A stretch of 22,968 bases of DNA from Clostridium sp. CAG:167 (lineage in GTDB: Bacteria > Bacillota > Clostridia > Lachnospirales > Lachnospiraceae), in the NCBI GenBank assembly GCA_000433735.1, contig HF998339.1, forward strand, positions 12,667 through 35,634, read 5' to 3'. Below, in pieces: positions 20,765-22,968 of this stretch (positions within the stretch are counted from its first letter, which is position 1; every line of letters starts with the position of its first letter). The notes under the pieces are model-generated. The model was not told the origin of the DNA. It worked only from the letters and a program-made list of their open reading frames with translations, and searched no databases. The position numbers and the translations under genes are program-made.

Positions 20765-22968
20765 ATGGCAAAGAGTAAAAAGATAAAGAAACATAGAAAA
20801 TTCTGGCTGGTTGTAAAGATCCTTATTTTGGTCATTCTTCTGACTGTGCTTGGGGGCGGCTTGTTTTTGTACCTCAAATACGGCGACGAAGTGATCGGTA
20901 TGCAGCAGGAAGCGAAAGAACTTGTTGCCCAGTCTACGGAAGATACATTCCGCAGTTCTGAAACTACCATAGCCTATACAAAAAAAGGCAAGCAGCTGGC
21001 CGTACTGAAAGGCGATAAAGATGCCTATTATCTCACTATCGATAAAATTCCTAAATATGTGCAGGATGCATTCCTTGTAACAGAAGACAAGAAGTTTTAT
21101 CAGCACGATGGAATTGATATGAAAGGAATCTTTCGTGCTGCCGTAGCGCTGATTAAAAATAACGGAGAAAAGAAACAGGGTGCCTCTACCATTACCCAGC
21201 AGCTGGCACGAGGTGTTTTTTTGAACACGGACAAGACCTATGAGCGAAAGATCAAGGAGATTTTTATCGCCCGGGAATTGGAGAAAAAATATTCAAAAAC
21301 AAAAATTTTAGAGTTTTACTTAAACTCCGTATATTTTGCCAATGGATATTATGGAATCGAGGCGGCAGCCAAAGGGTATTTCAGCAAGAGCTGTCAGGAT
21401 CTGTCTCTGGCCCAGATTTGCTTCCTGTGTTCGATCCCTAACAACCCTAATCTCTATAATCCGGAAAAGAATATGGACAACACGCTGAAGCGTAAAAACC
21501 GTATTCTGGATCAGATGCTGTCGGACGGCGTGATCAACCAGGTAGAGTATGATGAAGCCTATAATGAAGAGATTAAGCTTAATATACAGAAGGTAACAAA
21601 GAGAAACTACATCCAGACTTTTATAACCAATTCAGCAACCAAGGCGCTGATGAAATACAATGGATTTGATTTCCAGTATTCCTTTAGTTCAGACAGTAAG
21701 AAAAAGGACTACGAGGAAGAATATGAAGATGCCTATGCAACAGCGCAGCAGATGCTTTTAAATAAAGGATACAGGATTTACACATCCATTAATCTTACTA
21801 AGCAGAAACAACTGCAGAAGGCAGTGGACGATAATCTGGCATCCTTTAAGGAAAAAACAGATGACGGCGTATACAAAATGCAGGGATCGGCAGTCAGTAT
21901 TGACAATAAGACCGGCCGAGTGGTGGCCATCGTAGGCGGCCGCAGCCAGGAAACGGAAGGGTACTCCCTGAATCGTGCCTATCAGTCGTTCCGTCAGCCG
22001 GGAAGTTCCATCAAACCACTAGTCGTATATACCCCGACTCTGGAGCGGGGCAGTACCGCCAGGACTACGGTATACGACCATAAATTCAATGGAGGTCCGT
22101 CAAACTCCGACGGCCGCTACTATGGTTATGTGTCACTGCGGTTTGCAGTAGAACATTCCCTGAATACGGTGGCATGGCAGTTGTTTGATAAATTGACACC
22201 GGAAGTTGGTCTTGGTTATCTGCAGGAAATGCATTTTACCAAGCTCGTTAAATCCGATTATCATGATTCGGCGGCACTGGGGGGACTTACCTATGGTGCC
22301 AGTTCGCTGGAGATGGCTTCCGCTTATGCTACGCTGGCCAATGACGGTAAGTTCAGAGAACCTACCTGTATCATAAAGATCCAGGATGCAGATGGCAATG
22401 TCATCATTGACGACAGCATCAAAGAGAAAAAAATATATGATGAAGATGCGGCCCATGCCATGGTAGATATTCTGAAAGGCGTCTTTACAAGCGGAACGGC
22501 CAGAGGCCTGTCCTTGAACAACGGAACTGCCTGTGCCGGAAAGACCGGTACTACAAATGATCACAAAGATGGATGGTTCTGCGGTTTTACACCGTATTAT
22601 ACAACGGCTGTGTGGGTAGGATACGACTCACCAAAAGAAGTGTCAGATCTGTACGGATCCAGTTATCCGGGACGGACCTGGAAGCAGTACATGGATGCGA
22701 TTCATGAAAAACTGCCGGTAAAACAGTTTGAATTCACTTTATCCAGTACTTACAGCGGTACAGGAAGCAGTGGCAGCAGCAGTGGAAGCTACTCCTCTTC
22801 CAAGGACAGCAGTAGTTCATCCAGTTCGGATAAGGACCAGTCTTCCGTAGATACGGATCCGGATGACAACAATGATGTAGATACAGATCCAAGTGACAGC
22901 CAGACGACGAAGGCACCGGCTGCTGTTACGGAGGCTCCGACGATTACAGATGCTCCGGTGACAGCGGA
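20765..22968 (+). CDS. Class A penicillin-binding protein (PBP1a-type), 3'-truncated
   Basis: Bifunctional peptidoglycan synthase with glycosyltransferase (GT51) and transpeptidase domains. A basic cytoplasmic start and one membrane segment (about residues 13-37) are followed by the GT51 domain: catalytic Glu107 in VTEDKKFYQHDG, then QGASTITQQLARG and the RELEKKYSKTKILEFYLN motif. The transpeptidase domain has the active-site SxxK as Ser414-Lys417 (PGSSIKPL), SxN as Ser465-Asn467 (HSLNTV) and KTGT from Lys593. After it comes a serine-rich then Asp/Thr/Pro-rich tail. The frame stays open to the last base, so the stop is outside the window. GGAGG (20755-20759) is 5 bases before the ATG. Confidence 0.95.
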   Translation, partial: MAKSKKIKKHRKFWLVVKILILVILLTVLGGGLFLYLKYGDEVIGMQQEAKELVAQSTEDTFRSSETTIAYTKKGKQLAVLKGDKDAYYLTIDKIPKYVQDAFLVTEDKKFYQHDGIDMKGIFRAAVALIKNNGEKKQGASTITQQLARGVFLNTDKTYERKIKEIFIARELEKKYSKTKILEFYLNSVYFANGYYGIEAAAKGYFSKSCQDLSLAQICFLCSIPNNPNLYNPEKNMDNTLKRKNRILDQMLSDGVINQVEYDEAYNEEIKLNIQKVTKRNYIQTFITNSATKALMKYNGFDFQYSFSSDSKKKDYEEEYEDAYATAQQMLLNKGYRIYTSINLTKQKQLQKAVDDNLASFKEKTDDGVYKMQGSAVSIDNKTGRVVAIVGGRSQETEGYSLNRAYQSFRQPGSSIKPLVVYTPTLERGSTARTTVYDHKFNGGPSNSDGRYYGYVSLRFAVEHSLNTVAWQLFDKLTPEVGLGYLQEMHFTKLVKSDYHDSAALGGLTYGASSLEMASAYATLANDGKFREPTCIIKIQDADGNVIIDDSIKEKKIYDEDAAHAMVDILKGVFTSGTARGLSLNNGTACAGKTGTTNDHKDGWFCGFTPYYTTAVWVGYDSPKEVSDLYGSSYPGRTWKQYMDAIHEKLPVKQFEFTLSSTYSGTGSSGSSSGSYSSSKDSSSSSSSDKDQSSVDTDPDDNNDVDTDPSDSQTTKAPAAVTEAPTITDAPVTA
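22738..22968 (+). repeat. Low-complexity Ser- then Asp/Thr/Pro-rich PBP tail
   Basis: The coding sequence shifts to a serine-rich stretch (SSGSSSGSYSSSKDSSSSSSS) and then an acidic part with a repeated VDTDP (about residues 691-708) and TEAP/TDAP-type repeats. Such tails are common in Firmicutes class A PBPs and lie outside the membrane. The end is not visible. Confidence 0.7.

Overview
The window looks like a chromosomal housekeeping region from a low-to-mid GC Gram-positive bacterium, most likely an anaerobic Clostridia member of the Lachnospiraceae (Blautia/Dorea/Coprococcus type). The reasons are strong AGGAGG ribosome-binding sites with TTG and GTG starts, sigma-A promoters of TTGACA-17-TATAAT type, and a gene set close to the Bacillus subtilis yaaO-to-ksgA region. 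No rRNA, tRNA, CRISPR array, transposase or prophage gene was seen. Genus assignment is inference.

Layout. (1) 1-424: 3' end of an ABC-transporter ATPase. (2) 450-4672: a promoter and a short structured leader precede metG-tatD-rsmA(ksgA), then a PrcB-like lipoprotein gene, ending in a hairpin shared with a convergent small gene. (3) 4719-5090 (minus): a small uncharacterised protein. (4) 5281-9562: a three-gene unit of a large membrane-anchored exoprotein with a degenerate C39-like end, cytidine deaminase and an RsmF-type rRNA methyltransferase, closed by a perfect terminator. (5) 9606-10580: two tandem DUF4190 membrane-protein genes in a segment rich in hairpins, repeats and promoter signals, including a possible very short minus-strand transcript. 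(6) 10624-19420: a tightly packed operon of a PLP decarboxylase-family protein, a guanylate-kinase-like protein, YaaR, DNA polymerase III delta', RicT, a TrmN6-type methyltransferase, RsmI, a sodium:solute symporter and a CgeB-like glycosyltransferase. (7) 19405-22968: a promoter, a PAS protein with a degenerate GGDEF domain, and a class A penicillin-binding protein that runs off the window.

How the genes work together. The core genes serve translation quality (MetRS, RsmA, RsmF, RsmI, TrmN6-like), DNA replication (delta'), RNA decay control (RicT) and nucleotide metabolism (Cdd, Gmk-like). In B. subtilis the same families lie in the order yaaO-tmk-yaaQ-yaaR-holB-yaaT-yabA-yabB-yazA-yabC ... 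metS-tatD-rnmV-ksgA. Here the set is split in two, with the metG-tatD-ksgA part upstream; yaaQ, yabA, yazA and rnmV are absent from their usual places, and the tmk position holds a guanylate-kinase-family protein.

No obvious new defence or mobile system is visible. The best candidates for something undescribed are the 9606-9824 regulatory segment, the pseudo-peptidase exoprotein with its divergent small neighbour, the Gmk-like protein in the tmk slot, and the PAS/degenerate-GGDEF protein coupled to a PBP.
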